From positions 1 to 64,000 of the forward strand of contig NZ_JACGWS010000009.1 in assembly GCF_014397005.1 (NCBI RefSeq): a stretch of DNA of 64,000 nt, given 5' to 3'. The stretch is from Kordia aestuariivivens. GTDB lineage: Bacteria > Bacteroidota > Bacteroidia > Flavobacteriales > Flavobacteriaceae. Position 1 is the stretch's first letter, and each line of letters begins with the position of its first letter. Positions 43,417-51,818 of the stretch are shown piece by piece. The notes beneath the pieces are model-generated. The model searched no databases, was not told where the DNA came from, and saw only the letters and a program-made list of their open reading frames with translations. Position numbers and translations under genes: made by a program.

Positions 43417-43758
43417 TTATCTTAATACGGTTTCTTCCTCACTTTTACTTTTTTCAATCCTATGCTGTGCAACACTCCTTAGCCAAAAAACATCCATCAA
43501 AAGCAACACATAAAATAGTCCTATAAAATGATTAGGAATATTGGATTGATTTACACGAATTACATGATGATGTTCAATGGAACCTTCCCAACCCAATCGA
43601 TAAAAAAGTAAAAGAGCAATAAATATAATTAATATCCTTGAAGTGCTTTCATAGAATTTAGGTTTCTTATACGCTAAGAAGATCAATATTGTTGCACTTA
43701 TCACAGCTATAATAGCCGTATGGATTAAGGTAACTTCTAATAAAAAATCTCCAATCAT
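43417..43758 (-). CDS. Small membrane protein, 113 aa
   Basis: Three hydrophobic segments (IHTAIIAVISATILIFLA, SRILIIFIALLLFYRLGW, FIGLFYVLLLMDVFW) with charged ends. It starts with a TAATG overlap on the stop of the RadC-type gene, so translation is probably coupled to it. Family not recognised. Inner membrane. Confidence 0.7.
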   Translation of the reverse strand: MIGDFLLEVTLIHTAIIAVISATILIFLAYKKPKFYESTSRILIIFIALLLFYRLGWEGSIEHHHVIRVNQSNIPNHFIGLFYVLLLMDVFWLRSVAQHRIEKSKSEEETVLR

Positions 43759-44381
43759 TATTCCAATCCTTTTATATCCCGAATATACAAACCAGTCAAT
43801 TCTTTGATCGTTTGATTGTCAAAACCTTTCGCTTTCATCTTACGCGCCACTTCCATCGCTTTCGCTTTCTCAGCATTCTTACGTTCATAGCGCAATTGCA
43901 TTTCCTTCATTTGGTCGCTTTCCCGATCTTGAATTTCATAGAGCCCGCTTTTGCGAAGTGCTGACATAATGCCTTTATCCTTAAAAGAGGTAAAGCCACT
44001 TTCGGTAATAATTAAATGATCTATGACGTCAATATTAATGAGCTTACCAACTTTTAAAAGTCTGTCGGTAATGTCTTTATCACTTGCAGATACTTTCAAG
44101 TTTCCACTTGGATGGTTGTGTACCAATATCATGCGTACGGCAAGTTTGTAAATTCCCATACGGAACACATCGGGCGGAGATGCATTTACTCTGTTTTGCG
44201 CGCCAATGGCAATGAGTTCTACAAACAAAATGCTATTATCAGCTTTGAGTCCTACAACCCAAAAGTGTTCTTGCGCTCTGCGAATTTTATTCTGACGCAG
44301 CAGTATTTGTTGCATTACACTGTATACGTCGTGCGCATTGAGGATTTGTATTTTTTGTGCTTCGGTCAGTCGTACGTTCAT
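43758..44381 (-). CDS. RadC/JAB-domain protein
   Basis: A 207-residue protein with the JAMM metal site HNHPSGNLKVSASDKDI (His-x-His-Pro plus Ser and Asp), as in the RadC family. Members resemble deubiquitinase-type JAB domains and occur on mobile elements and near DNA repair genes, but the enzymatic role is unclear. The extended C-terminus (RYERKNAEKAKAMEVARKMKAKGF) is helical and basic. Couples to the small membrane gene. Located in the accessory region. Confidence 0.88.
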   Translation of the reverse strand: MNVRLTEAQKIQILNAHDVYSVMQQILLRQNKIRRAQEHFWVVGLKADNSILFVELIAIGAQNRVNASPPDVFRMGIYKLAVRMILVHNHPSGNLKVSASDKDITDRLLKVGKLINIDVIDHLIITESGFTSFKDKGIMSALRKSGLYEIQDRESDQMKEMQLRYERKNAEKAKAMEVARKMKAKGFDNQTIKELTGLYIRDIKGLE

Positions 44382-44755
44382 ATTTCAAATATACATTATT
44401 AATTCAAAATGTGTCACATCGAGCGGAGTCGAGATGTTAAATGTTAAATTAAAAAGTAAAGCGTTCATAAATTTACTAATTTAGGATGTATGATTAGTTG
44501 TGTATTGAGATTTTAGTAGTGAGAAGTGAGGTCATATCTTTATAAGGTTTCTAATTTACAAATAACGAACAACAAACCAGTAAAAAACAAATCAACAAAA
44601 AACAGAAAACAAACAACAGGAGCAAAGCGACTAACCGCTACCTCAAAAAACTGTTTCTCGATACAATTTTTCTTCATTTCATTGCAAAAAATCACTCGAA
44701 ATGACGTTTTTTGATCGCCAAGAGCCAAGAGCCAAGAGCTGAGCGAAGCCCAAAC
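44382..44755. repeat. Repeat-rich intergenic region
   Basis: Contains TCGAGCGGAGTCGAGATG (44417) and the CTCGATACAATTTTTCTTCATT element (44656-44706) shared with 13329 and 47212. No gene. Confidence 0.6.
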
Positions 44756-44782
44756 AAAAAAAAGCGAACCGAAGTTCGCTTG
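44755..44782 (-). terminator. Terminator after a precursor gene
   Basis: AAAGCGAACCgaAGTTCGCTT with T-tract on the minus strand. Same hairpin as at 39239-39264. Confidence 0.8.
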
Positions 44783-44793
44783 TTCATTATCAA

Positions 44794-44934
44794 TTACAAC
44801 GGATAACAACAATGTTCTCGTGTACCGTTTTGCATATTGGAGTGTGAATACCCTTTTCCTTTTACATGTGTAGTGTGTAAGGTAGAAATTGCTTTCTTGT
44901 GAAGGTTCAATACTTTTAAACGTTGCTTTTTCAT
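44794..44934 (-). CDS. Lanthipeptide-type precursor, 46 aa
   Basis: Leader MKKQRLKVLNLHKKAISTLH, then a region lacking a clear double glycine (THVKGKGYSHSN). The core ends MQNGTREHCCYPL with two adjacent cysteines. The leader is of the same LNLKK type as the others and the terminator is shared with 39289-39450, so I count it as a relative. The processing site is unclear. Confidence 0.5.
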   Translation of the reverse strand: MKKQRLKVLNLHKKAISTLHTTHVKGKGYSHSNMQNGTREHCCYPL

Positions 44935-45043
44935 ACTAAAATGGTTTTAAAAATTAATAATGATAAAATGTAAGCATATAAAAGCGTGAACCCGTGCGAG
45001 GTTTCACAAATAGTTTAAAAATACGTGCCTGTAAGTACGCGGA

Positions 45044-45289
45044 CTATCGATAGCCATCCATACAAAGAGAAGCAGGATTTGTATCTGTGTCTACAAATTT
45101 AGTTTTTCCAACACCTCGAGGACAAGCAGCAACAGAGTCGCACTTCATTAACTCAGAACATCCTGTCGCCGTAACTTCCTGTATTGTACGAATAATAGCG
45201 ATGGTAATATCAGTACCACCAGAAATTGTTTGCAAATTAGAAATTGTTGCTTTTGTTAAGCTTAAGGTTTTTAGATTCTTTTTTTTCAT
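45044..45289 (-). CDS. Lanthipeptide-type precursor, tandem paralog 1, 81 aa
   Basis: Leader MKKKNLKTLSLTKATISNLQ with double glycine in TISGGTDI (residues 24-25). The core is about 55 residues, with Cys in TGCSELMKCDSVAACPRG and a conserved end KFVDTDTNPASLC. Thr/Ser-rich, compatible with thioether formation. Part of a three-gene tandem array, with the same cysteine spacing in the paralogs and conserved 5' flanks. No LanB, LanC or exporter in the window. Confidence 0.7.
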   Translation of the reverse strand: MKKKNLKTLSLTKATISNLQTISGGTDITIAIIRTIQEVTATGCSELMKCDSVAACPRGVGKTKFVDTDTNPASLCMDGYR

Positions 45290-45363
45290 AATTGTGGAGT
45301 TTTATAATGGTTTTACTAAGTTTCTTTTAAATGATTATCATTTTAAATGTTAAATTTTGTACT

Positions 45364-45440
45364 TACCTAATACCTAATACCTAATACCTAATACCTAATA
45401 CCTAATACCTAATACCTAATACCTAATACCCAATACCAAG
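45364..45440. repeat. 7-bp tandem repeat (ACCTAAT)n
   Basis: About eleven copies between precursor paralogs 1 and 2, with a degenerate end CCCAATACCAAG. Confidence 0.9.
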
Positions 45441-45504
45441 TACTTTAATAAAGCGATTGAACAGCTACGGAATTTAGTAATGATTTAGAAATTTAGACCT
45501 ATTA

Positions 45505-45750
45505 TTAATGACGTATACAAGCGGAAGCAGGTTTTGTATCGATATTTACAAATCTTGTTTTTGGAACACCTACGGGGCAAATTCCATCAGAATCACATGC
45601 AGCAAATTTTGAACAAGTGCCTACTGTTGCATAATCTGTGGTGCGAATAATAATAGTAAAAATGTCTGTTCCACCGTTAAGAGTTTTTGCGGTTAAACTA
45701 GAAATGGTTGCTCTTTTTAGGTTCAATGTTTTTAGATTCTTTTTTTTCAT
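45505..45750 (-). CDS. Lanthipeptide-type precursor, tandem paralog 2, 81 aa
   Basis: Leader MKKKNLKTLNLKRATISSLT, double glycine in TLNGGTDI. The core begins FTIIIRTTDYATVG, then GTCSKFAACDSDGICPVG and the end RFVNIDTKPASACIRH. Cysteine spacing matches paralog 1. The 5' flank TTGTGGAGTTTTAAAATA is nearly the same as in its neighbours. Position is offset by 461 bp from paralog 1. Confidence 0.7.
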   Translation of the reverse strand: MKKKNLKTLNLKRATISSLTAKTLNGGTDIFTIIIRTTDYATVGTCSKFAACDSDGICPVGVPKTRFVNIDTKPASACIRH

Positions 45751-45837
45751 AATTGTGGAGTTTTAAAATAGTTTTATTAAGCTTCTTTTAAATGATTATA
45801 ATTTTAAATGTTGAATTGTAAATGTTAAATTTTGTAC

Positions 45838-45955
45838 TTCCCTAATACCTAATACCTAATACCTAATACCTAATACCTAATACCTAATACCTAATACCTA
45901 ATACCTAATACCTAATACCTAATACCCAATACCTAATACCCAATACCAAGCACTC
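45838..45955. repeat. 7-bp tandem repeat (ACCTAAT)n
   Basis: About fifteen copies between paralogs 2 and 3, with a degenerate tail CCCAATACCAAGCACT. Confidence 0.9.
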
Positions 45956-45965
45956 AATGAATATC

Positions 45966-46214
45966 TTAACAAACAGGACGCGTTTCGGTATCTACTTCAT
46001 TAGTTTTACAAACATTTCCAGTACATGCCGCAACAGAGTCACACTCCATAAACTGAGAACACCCAGTTACAGTAGCTTGCGGAATTGGTATTGTGCGAAT
46101 AATGGTTTTTACAGCAATAATAATACTATCAGTACCACCAGAAATAGTTTGTGTACGTAAACTAGAAATTGTTGACTTTGTTAGGCGTAAGGTTTTTAGA
46201 TTCTTTTTTTTCAT
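45966..46214 (-). CDS. Lanthipeptide-type precursor, tandem paralog 3, 82 aa
   Basis: Leader MKKKNLKTLRLTKSTISSLR, double glycine in TISGGTDS. The core contains RTIPIPQATVTGCSQFMEC, DSVAACTGNVCKTNEV and a final DTETRPVC. It has an extra Cys compared with the paralogs. 5' flank conserved as in the others. The gene is 464 bp from paralog 2 at the start codon. Confidence 0.7.
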   Translation of the reverse strand: MKKKNLKTLRLTKSTISSLRTQTISGGTDSIIIAVKTIIRTIPIPQATVTGCSQFMECDSVAACTGNVCKTNEVDTETRPVC

Positions 46215-46695
46215 AATTGTGGAGTTTTATAATGATTTTACTAAGTTTCTTCTTTGAGTAATTAGAATTTTAACGTAAAAAGATAAAAAGAAAACGCAAC
46301 AATGAACTACGGTTTTACCGTAAAACAGAAAGTTATGGATTGAAAATGAGTGGATTATGGTTTGATCTCGTCTTTGCGAGCGGAGCGATCTACTTATGAA
46401 GAAACAGATTGCCACAAGTTTTTTCAAAACTTTCGGAATGACGTATGTAATTTTTTAGTTTTGAACATTGAACACTGAACACTGAACACTGAACACTGAA
46501 CACTGAACACTGAACACTGAACACTGAACACTGAACACTGAACACTGAAAACTGAACGGAGCGAAGCAATCTCATTCATGGAATGCATTAAGCAGATTAC
46601 TTCAGCAGGAAGGTGCTTCGGATGACGGAATATAGAACAATGTTGGGTTAATTAAACTTGTGGGACATTGAGCTTTATCGAAATGTTGGTCTTTT
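46215..46695. repeat. Repeat-rich intergenic region
   Basis: Holds the conserved 5' flank of paralog 3, then a 7-bp array GAACACT (46462-46556, about thirteen copies), and GAAGCAATCTC-type words. No gene. Confidence 0.7.
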
Positions 46696-47082
46696 CTATT
46701 TGCTATTGTATCTTTCTAATACCAACTTCATCGTGTACATAAATCCACCGTTGTCAATAGGGGCTACTACGGTCTCATAAGGTTGAGGAATCCCTACATC
46801 TTTTATAGTTTGGGTATCGGTATCGTTTTGTGCTAAGAAAATAAACGTAACAGATAAGGGAGTATATCTAGAGAGCGATTTAATAAACTCAACTTTTCTT
46901 GATTCTTCTCTGAAAGAGAGATCAACCATAAAAAGGTCAATTTTTTCTTGGGTTATTATTGACAGCGCTTTTGGGTATGATCTGGACTCATGGAATTCAA
47001 GATTATAGTCTGTTAATGCCTCTTTAATATATTCAAAGGTTGCATTACGTTTTGTTATAATAAGTACTTCTATTTTGCTCAT
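46696..47082 (-). CDS. Orphan receiver-like domain protein
   Basis: A 128-residue response-regulator-like fold (MSKIEVLIITKRNATFEYI, LSIITQEKIDLFMVDLSFRE, FIFLAQNDTDTQTIKDVGI). The phospho-acceptor position matches VDLS with an Asp, but the acidic cluster at the N-terminus is weak (ITKRNA instead of two Asp). It may therefore be a degenerate receiver with no phosphorylation. No output domain and no kinase nearby. Cytoplasmic. Confidence 0.7.
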   Translation of the reverse strand: MSKIEVLIITKRNATFEYIKEALTDYNLEFHESRSYPKALSIITQEKIDLFMVDLSFREESRKVEFIKSLSRYTPLSVTFIFLAQNDTDTQTIKDVGIPQPYETVVAPIDNGGFMYTMKLVLERYNSK

Positions 47083-47318
47083 GTGAGGAATGATAGTGGT
47101 TAGTATTGTGTAAATGAACTCTCGTATTTTTTATGCTGAAAGCTAAATGTAAATTTTGGTTTAGCTCAATGAAAACAAAACTTTTTTAGTTTCTGAAAAC
47201 TGAAAACTATTTCTCGATAGTTCTGCTGGGCTTGTCGAAGTACAATTTTTCTTCATTCCATTGCGAAAAACCATTCGAAATGACATATGTAATTTTTAGT
47301 TTTCTAACAACTAACAAC

Positions 47319-49589
47319 TCATTCAACCGTAAACCGCTCCTTAAGCACCGTATACGAACTTCCACCAACGAATACTTCAAAGTCGCCAGGTTCTACAATG
47401 TACGTTCCGTTGTTGTCGTAAAAACCAAGTTCTTTTTTGGTCAGGGTAAATTGAATCGTTTTCGTTTCTCCTTTTTTGAAGTTTACCAATTCAAAACCTT
47501 TTAGTTCTTTTACAGGGCGTGTAATGCTAGCATATAAGTCTCTGATGTATAACTGTACGACTTCTTTTCCGTCGTAGTTTCCTGTATTGGTGACATCTAC
47601 TGTAATTTTGATGTTGTCATTCACAGAGAAATCTTTTCCGTGTATTGTAAAGTTTGTATACTTAAAAGTGGTATAACTCAGTCCATGTCCAAAAGGATAC
47701 AAAGGTGTATTTGCAACATCTATATAGTGTGACCAAAAAACGTTTTCATTGTTGTTATAAGGTCTTCCGGTGCTTTTGTAGTTATAGTATATAGGAATCT
47801 GTCCCACGTTTCTAGGAAAGGTCATAGGTAACTTTCCACTCGGATTGTAATCGCCATATAATACTTGTGCAATGGCATTTCCTGATTGTGTGCCTAGTTG
47901 CCAAGCTTCTACAATAGTAGGAATGTGCTCGGCTGCCCATTCTATGGCTAACGGTCTTCCGTTGTTGAGTACCAATACAATGTTTTTGTTAACGGCGTAT
48001 ACGGCTTCTAGCAATTCTTGTTGCAAACCTAGTAAGTCTAAACTCGTTCTGCTGCGTGCTTCGCCACTTTGAAAACCGTGTTCACCCAATACCATCACCA
48101 CAACATCCGCTGTTTTTGCAGCTTGTACTGCTTCCTTAATACCATCTCGGTTAGTCGTGTTTATTTGAACTTCTTTAATGAAAGCGGTGTTTCCAATGAC
48201 TAAATCCACTCCTTTATTATGTGTGAGTGTATTGCCCGTATATTTTTTCATTCCTTCCAAAACAGAAACCGCACTGTTATTGTCAGAGGCAAGTCGCCAG
48301 CTTCCTAGTGGACTGTTTTTATCTGCCGCAAGCGGTCCGATTACCGCTATTTTTTGTCCTTCCTTTTTCAGTGGAAGTATATTCCCTTCATTCTTTAAAA
48401 GTACAATTGATTTTTTAGCGATATCCAATACGGCTTCATGATGTTTTACATGTCCGATAGTTTCTTTTTCGTGTTCAGCATCGCAATAGGTATATGGATT
48501 GTCAAAAAGACCTAGTTCATACTTTACAGTTAAAATACGTCGTACTGCATCGTCAATAATGCGTTCTTCAACGACACCATCTTTCACGAGTTTTACCAAT
48601 TCTTGAATGTATACGTTTCCTTCCATGTCTAAGTCAGAACCTGCGCGTGCCGCAAGTATCGCAGCTTGTCGTTTGTCTTTGGCGTGTCCCCAATCAATTA
48701 ATTCGGAAATAGAAGCCCAATCAGAAACGACAAATCCTTTAAAGTCCCATTTGCCTTTTAGGATGTCTCTTTGTAGAAATTCGTTCGCCGTCACAGGAAT
48801 CCCATTAAGATCGTTAAACGAATTCATGAATGTTTTTACGTCACTTTCAGCTGCAGCTTTAAAAGGTGGCAATACGGTATTGTATAATGTTGAGGTTCCA
48901 ATGTCTACGGTGTTGTATTCTTTTCCAGCTTCTGTAAAACCATACGCTGCAAAATGTTTTGCACAGGCTGCAATGGTATTTTTTTGGGTTAAATCGTCTC
49001 CTTGAAAACCTTCTACACGTGCTTTGGCAATTTTACTTCCCAAGTATGGATCTTCTCCAGCACCTTCCATAACTCTTCCCCAACGTGGATCTCTTGAAAC
49101 ATCAACCATTGGCGCAAATGTCCAGTTGATTCCAGCCGCAGATGCTTCCGTAGCAGCAACGCGTGCAGAATTTTTGATGGCTTTTAAATCCCAACTTGAC
49201 GATTCTGCAATTGGAACAGGACTTATGGTTTTGTAACCGTGTATCACATCAAACCCAATTAAAAGAGGAATTCCTAAGCGTGTTTCTTCAACGGCAATGC
49301 GTTGTAACTCTTTCACTTTTTTGGAGCCTCGCACATTTAACATCGCGCCAACCCAACCTTTTTTGAGGTGTTCATATTTTGTTTTCGCTGATCCGCCTTC
49401 AGGTACAGGACCTGTTGCGTCCCAAAAACCATTGTACATATTCATTTGCCCCACTTTTTCTTCAAGGGTCATTTTTGCGAGTAAAGAATCAACTTTCATG
49501 TGTACGGATACTTTTGAAACTTCCGTTTGTGCATAGGAAGTGGTAACGAGGAATAGTAGGATAAAAAAAAGCTTTGGAAAAAGGCTCAT
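47319..49589 (-). CDS. Glycoside hydrolase family 3 beta-glucosidase, secreted
   Basis: A 756-residue enzyme with a signal peptide (MSLFPKLFFILLFLVTTSYAQ). The GH3 N-terminal domain contains TLEEKVGQMNMYNGFW, NWTFAPMVDVSRDPRWGRVM and the nucleophile region FKGFVVSDWASISEL (Asp of SDW). The C-terminal domain has MVLGEHGFQSGEARSRTSL (acid/base Glu region) and a fibronectin-like end (VKELKGFELVNFKKGETK). Hydrolyses beta-linked glucosides or similar sugars in the periplasm or outside. The ATG at 49589 is chosen: a TATATTTG promoter box lies 15 nt upstream, and an earlier in-frame start would cover it. Confidence 0.95.
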   Translation of the reverse strand: MSLFPKLFFILLFLVTTSYAQTEVSKVSVHMKVDSLLAKMTLEEKVGQMNMYNGFWDATGPVPEGGSAKTKYEHLKKGWVGAMLNVRGSKKVKELQRIAVEETRLGIPLLIGFDVIHGYKTISPVPIAESSSWDLKAIKNSARVAATEASAAGINWTFAPMVDVSRDPRWGRVMEGAGEDPYLGSKIAKARVEGFQGDDLTQKNTIAACAKHFAAYGFTEAGKEYNTVDIGTSTLYNTVLPPFKAAAESDVKTFMNSFNDLNGIPVTANEFLQRDILKGKWDFKGFVVSDWASISELIDWGHAKDKRQAAILAARAGSDLDMEGNVYIQELVKLVKDGVVEERIIDDAVRRILTVKYELGLFDNPYTYCDAEHEKETIGHVKHHEAVLDIAKKSIVLLKNEGNILPLKKEGQKIAVIGPLAADKNSPLGSWRLASDNNSAVSVLEGMKKYTGNTLTHNKGVDLVIGNTAFIKEVQINTTNRDGIKEAVQAAKTADVVVMVLGEHGFQSGEARSRTSLDLLGLQQELLEAVYAVNKNIVLVLNNGRPLAIEWAAEHIPTIVEAWQLGTQSGNAIAQVLYGDYNPSGKLPMTFPRNVGQIPIYYNYKSTGRPYNNNENVFWSHYIDVANTPLYPFGHGLSYTTFKYTNFTIHGKDFSVNDNIKITVDVTNTGNYDGKEVVQLYIRDLYASITRPVKELKGFELVNFKKGETKTIQFTLTKKELGFYDNNGTYIVEPGDFEVFVGGSSYTVLKERFTVE

Positions 49590-49603
49590 GAATTGCGTTT
49601 GTT

Positions 49604-49611
49604 CAAATATA
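49604..49611 (-). promoter_or_regulatory. -7 promoter box of the GH3 gene
   Basis: TATATTTG on the minus strand, a TANNTTTG match, ending 14 nt before the ATG at 49589. Confidence 0.55.
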
Positions 49612-49704
49612 TACATCACGCAGTATAGAAACAAATATTGCAATATATTCCTATGGTACTTTTTGTTTAAAGCATTAGAAAGCCTTTTTGAATGTAGTTG
49701 AGAT

Positions 49705-50646
49705 TTACTTTTTTAAGAGTTCAGATAAGATATTAATGTTGTTCGGCAATCTTCCGACGTTTTGTAGTTTAAGCGCTGCTAAGTTTAATGCGATTCGTAA
49801 ACAATCTTCAATGGTATTTTCTTTTAGATACGCAAATAAGAAGCCTGACCAAAACGCATCGCCTGCGCCCGTCGCATCCATGACTTTGTTAATTTTGATT
49901 GCGGGTTTATGAATCAATTCTTTGTTGCGTTGCGATAGTTTTACGCCGTTTTTCCCTAAAGTTAAACACACTAAATCTACACCAAGTTTGTGAAAGAACT
50001 CAAAGACTTCTTCATGCGTTAAGGTATCATCAAACAAACGCGCAACATCGTCCTCACTAATTTTTACTAACGGATTGTAGCTACAATATTCTTTAATAAT
50101 GTGCAATGCATTTTCTTTATTCTGCCATATTTTTTCAGAATAGTTGATGTCAATACTCAATTTACAACCGAGTTGAAATGCTTCTTTTGCTTTTGAAATG
50201 ATCGTTTTTTGTGCCGGGTTTTTGCTTAACGCGAAACACGTTGTGTGAAAAATAGTCGTCTTTTTAAGTAAGCTTGAAGGTAGTTGCGTTTCTGTAATGA
50301 GAAAGTCTGCATTTCTGTATGGAATGAAATCGGGTGTATCTAACGATCGCGATACAAAAATAATCGATGTTGGACTTGTCTCAATTTTTTTGATGTGATC
50401 AATGTTGATCTCTACTTCATTCAGTCTTTCTAAAATATATGCTCCTAATCCGTCAGTACCAATACTTGCTACTAAGGTTGTGTTGAGTCCTAAACGCGCC
50501 GTATTCATGGCTACATTCGTTGGCGAACCGCCTAAGTATCTGTGATAATCTCTGGTATTATTGATAAGCACACCTTCTTGATGTCCGATGAAGTCTACTA
50601 AGGCTTCACCTACGCAAAGAATATCTATGTCTCTATTTGTGATCAA
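49705..50646 (-). CDS. PfkB-family sugar kinase (fructokinase-like)
   Basis: A 313-residue cytoplasmic ribokinase-family enzyme. The N-terminal signature DILCVGEALVDFIG and GGSPTNVAMNTARLGLNTTL (substrate binding), and the C-terminal signature DATGAGDAFWSGFLFAYL (catalytic Asp and anion hole) are present. Likely phosphorylates a ketohexose such as fructose. Start overlaps the hydrolase gene by 4 bp (ATGA type), so it is in one operon with the transporter and the GH100-like enzyme. Confidence 0.92.
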   Translation of the reverse strand: MITNRDIDILCVGEALVDFIGHQEGVLINNTRDYHRYLGGSPTNVAMNTARLGLNTTLVASIGTDGLGAYILERLNEVEINIDHIKKIETSPTSIIFVSRSLDTPDFIPYRNADFLITETQLPSSLLKKTTIFHTTCFALSKNPAQKTIISKAKEAFQLGCKLSIDINYSEKIWQNKENALHIIKEYCSYNPLVKISEDDVARLFDDTLTHEEVFEFFHKLGVDLVCLTLGKNGVKLSQRNKELIHKPAIKINKVMDATGAGDAFWSGFLFAYLKENTIEDCLRIALNLAALKLQNVGRLPNNINILSELLKK

Positions 50647-51818
50647 ACTAAAAGTCTTTTTCCGTTAATGTATTGTGCTACTAATATTTCGCCTGCGGCA
50701 CTCCAGGTACAACTTGGAACTCCGATGGCTTTTTGAGTTTTTGAATTGAAATTTTCATAAAACCCATAGTCTTCTTTCGCGTTTAGCTTTTGTATTTCTG
50801 CTAAAACTGCTTGTGCACTTTCTATGTTATGTTGCGAAACCAAACTGATTCCGTAAAAACCATTCACCATTTGCCACGTACCGCCATTGTGAAATTCATA
50901 CGGGAAGTTTCTGAATTCGTATTTGCAATTGTTGACTAATAATTTCCAATCGTCATCAGCTTCTGTGATGGGTTTCCAGAAAGCAGGCACTAATTGTAAA
51001 GGCAAACTTTTGCGTAAATCTTCTGTATATGTTGTCAAGTCATCTTGAAAACTTTGATCGCCCAGTTTCAATAATTGCGCGATGGCATTTCCAAACGCGT
51101 CAAACATCGTCTGATAACCCGAAGGATTTACAGAAGCCATCCAATACGAATGCTTTTGTAAACTTTTGTATGCTTTTGGATGAAAAGGCTTTTCGTAATT
51201 TGTTTTTCTATAGTTTCCGTTTAATTTTTCTGTGATGCGTTCCATCTTTGTTTGAAACTTCTCAGATGGACGTAACCTTTGCATACAGCGCAATGCCCAC
51301 AATCTTAATACCTGATCGTAAAACGTGTGACCTTCCGTGATGTATTCGTCTGCCCAATTTCCAGATCGTGGAACGTATATTAAATCGTTGTTATTAAATT
51401 CCCACGCTTCTAGCAGTTTGAATCCTTTTTCAATATTTGGAAGTAATTCTTCGAGTAATTCTTCATCATTTAGCATCCAACAATAGTTGCAAACACCAAT
51501 GATAAACCAAGAAATGGTATCTACTCTGCCAGCCAAACCACCAAAACTTACCTCAACTTCATTGTTTTCTTTGAAATATACATTAGAAGGAATGTGTCCT
51601 AATTCATGTTGATGCTTCGCAAGTGTTTGTACTGTGTTTTTAAACGTATTGATTAAGGTTTCATCTCCATCAAGTAAGGCGGAAAGTCCACAAATAACGC
51701 CGTCTCTTGCCCAAACGCGCTTGTAGTTCGTGATGTTTTCGGCACTCGCTAAAAAACCCTTTTCTGAACTCGCTTTGCGCAATAATGCAATGGCTTTTAT
51801 GTAGGATTCATTCGTCAT
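50643..51818 (-). CDS. GH100/invertase-like glycoside hydrolase
   Basis: A 391-residue (alpha/alpha)6-barrel-type enzyme without a signal peptide. RVWARDGVICGLSAL contains the conserved Asp of the GH100-type (neutral invertase) and related glucosidase active site, HELGHIPSNVYFKE and GGLAGRVDTISWFIIG are the next conserved blocks, and SGNWADEYITEGHTFYDQV follows. I read it as a cytoplasmic sucrose or related sugar hydrolase. A glycogen-debranching-like enzyme is the alternative. It overlaps both neighbours (4 bp each) in a transporter-hydrolase-kinase operon. Confidence 0.85.
   Translation of the reverse strand: MTNESYIKAIALLRKASSEKGFLASAENITNYKRVWARDGVICGLSALLDGDETLINTFKNTVQTLAKHQHELGHIPSNVYFKENNEVEVSFGGLAGRVDTISWFIIGVCNYCWMLNDEELLEELLPNIEKGFKLLEAWEFNNNDLIYVPRSGNWADEYITEGHTFYDQVLRLWALRCMQRLRPSEKFQTKMERITEKLNGNYRKTNYEKPFHPKAYKSLQKHSYWMASVNPSGYQTMFDAFGNAIAQLLKLGDQSFQDDLTTYTEDLRKSLPLQLVPAFWKPITEADDDWKLLVNNCKYEFRNFPYEFHNGGTWQMVNGFYGISLVSQHNIESAQAVLAEIQKLNAKEDYGFYENFNSKTQKAIGVPSCTWSAAGEILVAQYINGKRLLV

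Noticed and set aside
44540-44812. Minus-strand hydrophobic ORF of 90 residues
   Set aside because: It covers dispersed repeat and terminator sequence and overlaps the end of a precursor gene.
45364-45955. ACCTAAT arrays as a CRISPR array
   Set aside because: Units are only 7 bp with no unique spacers and no cas genes.
46390-46575. Minus-strand ORF with FSVQCSV repeats
   Set aside because: Same artefact of the GAACACT array.
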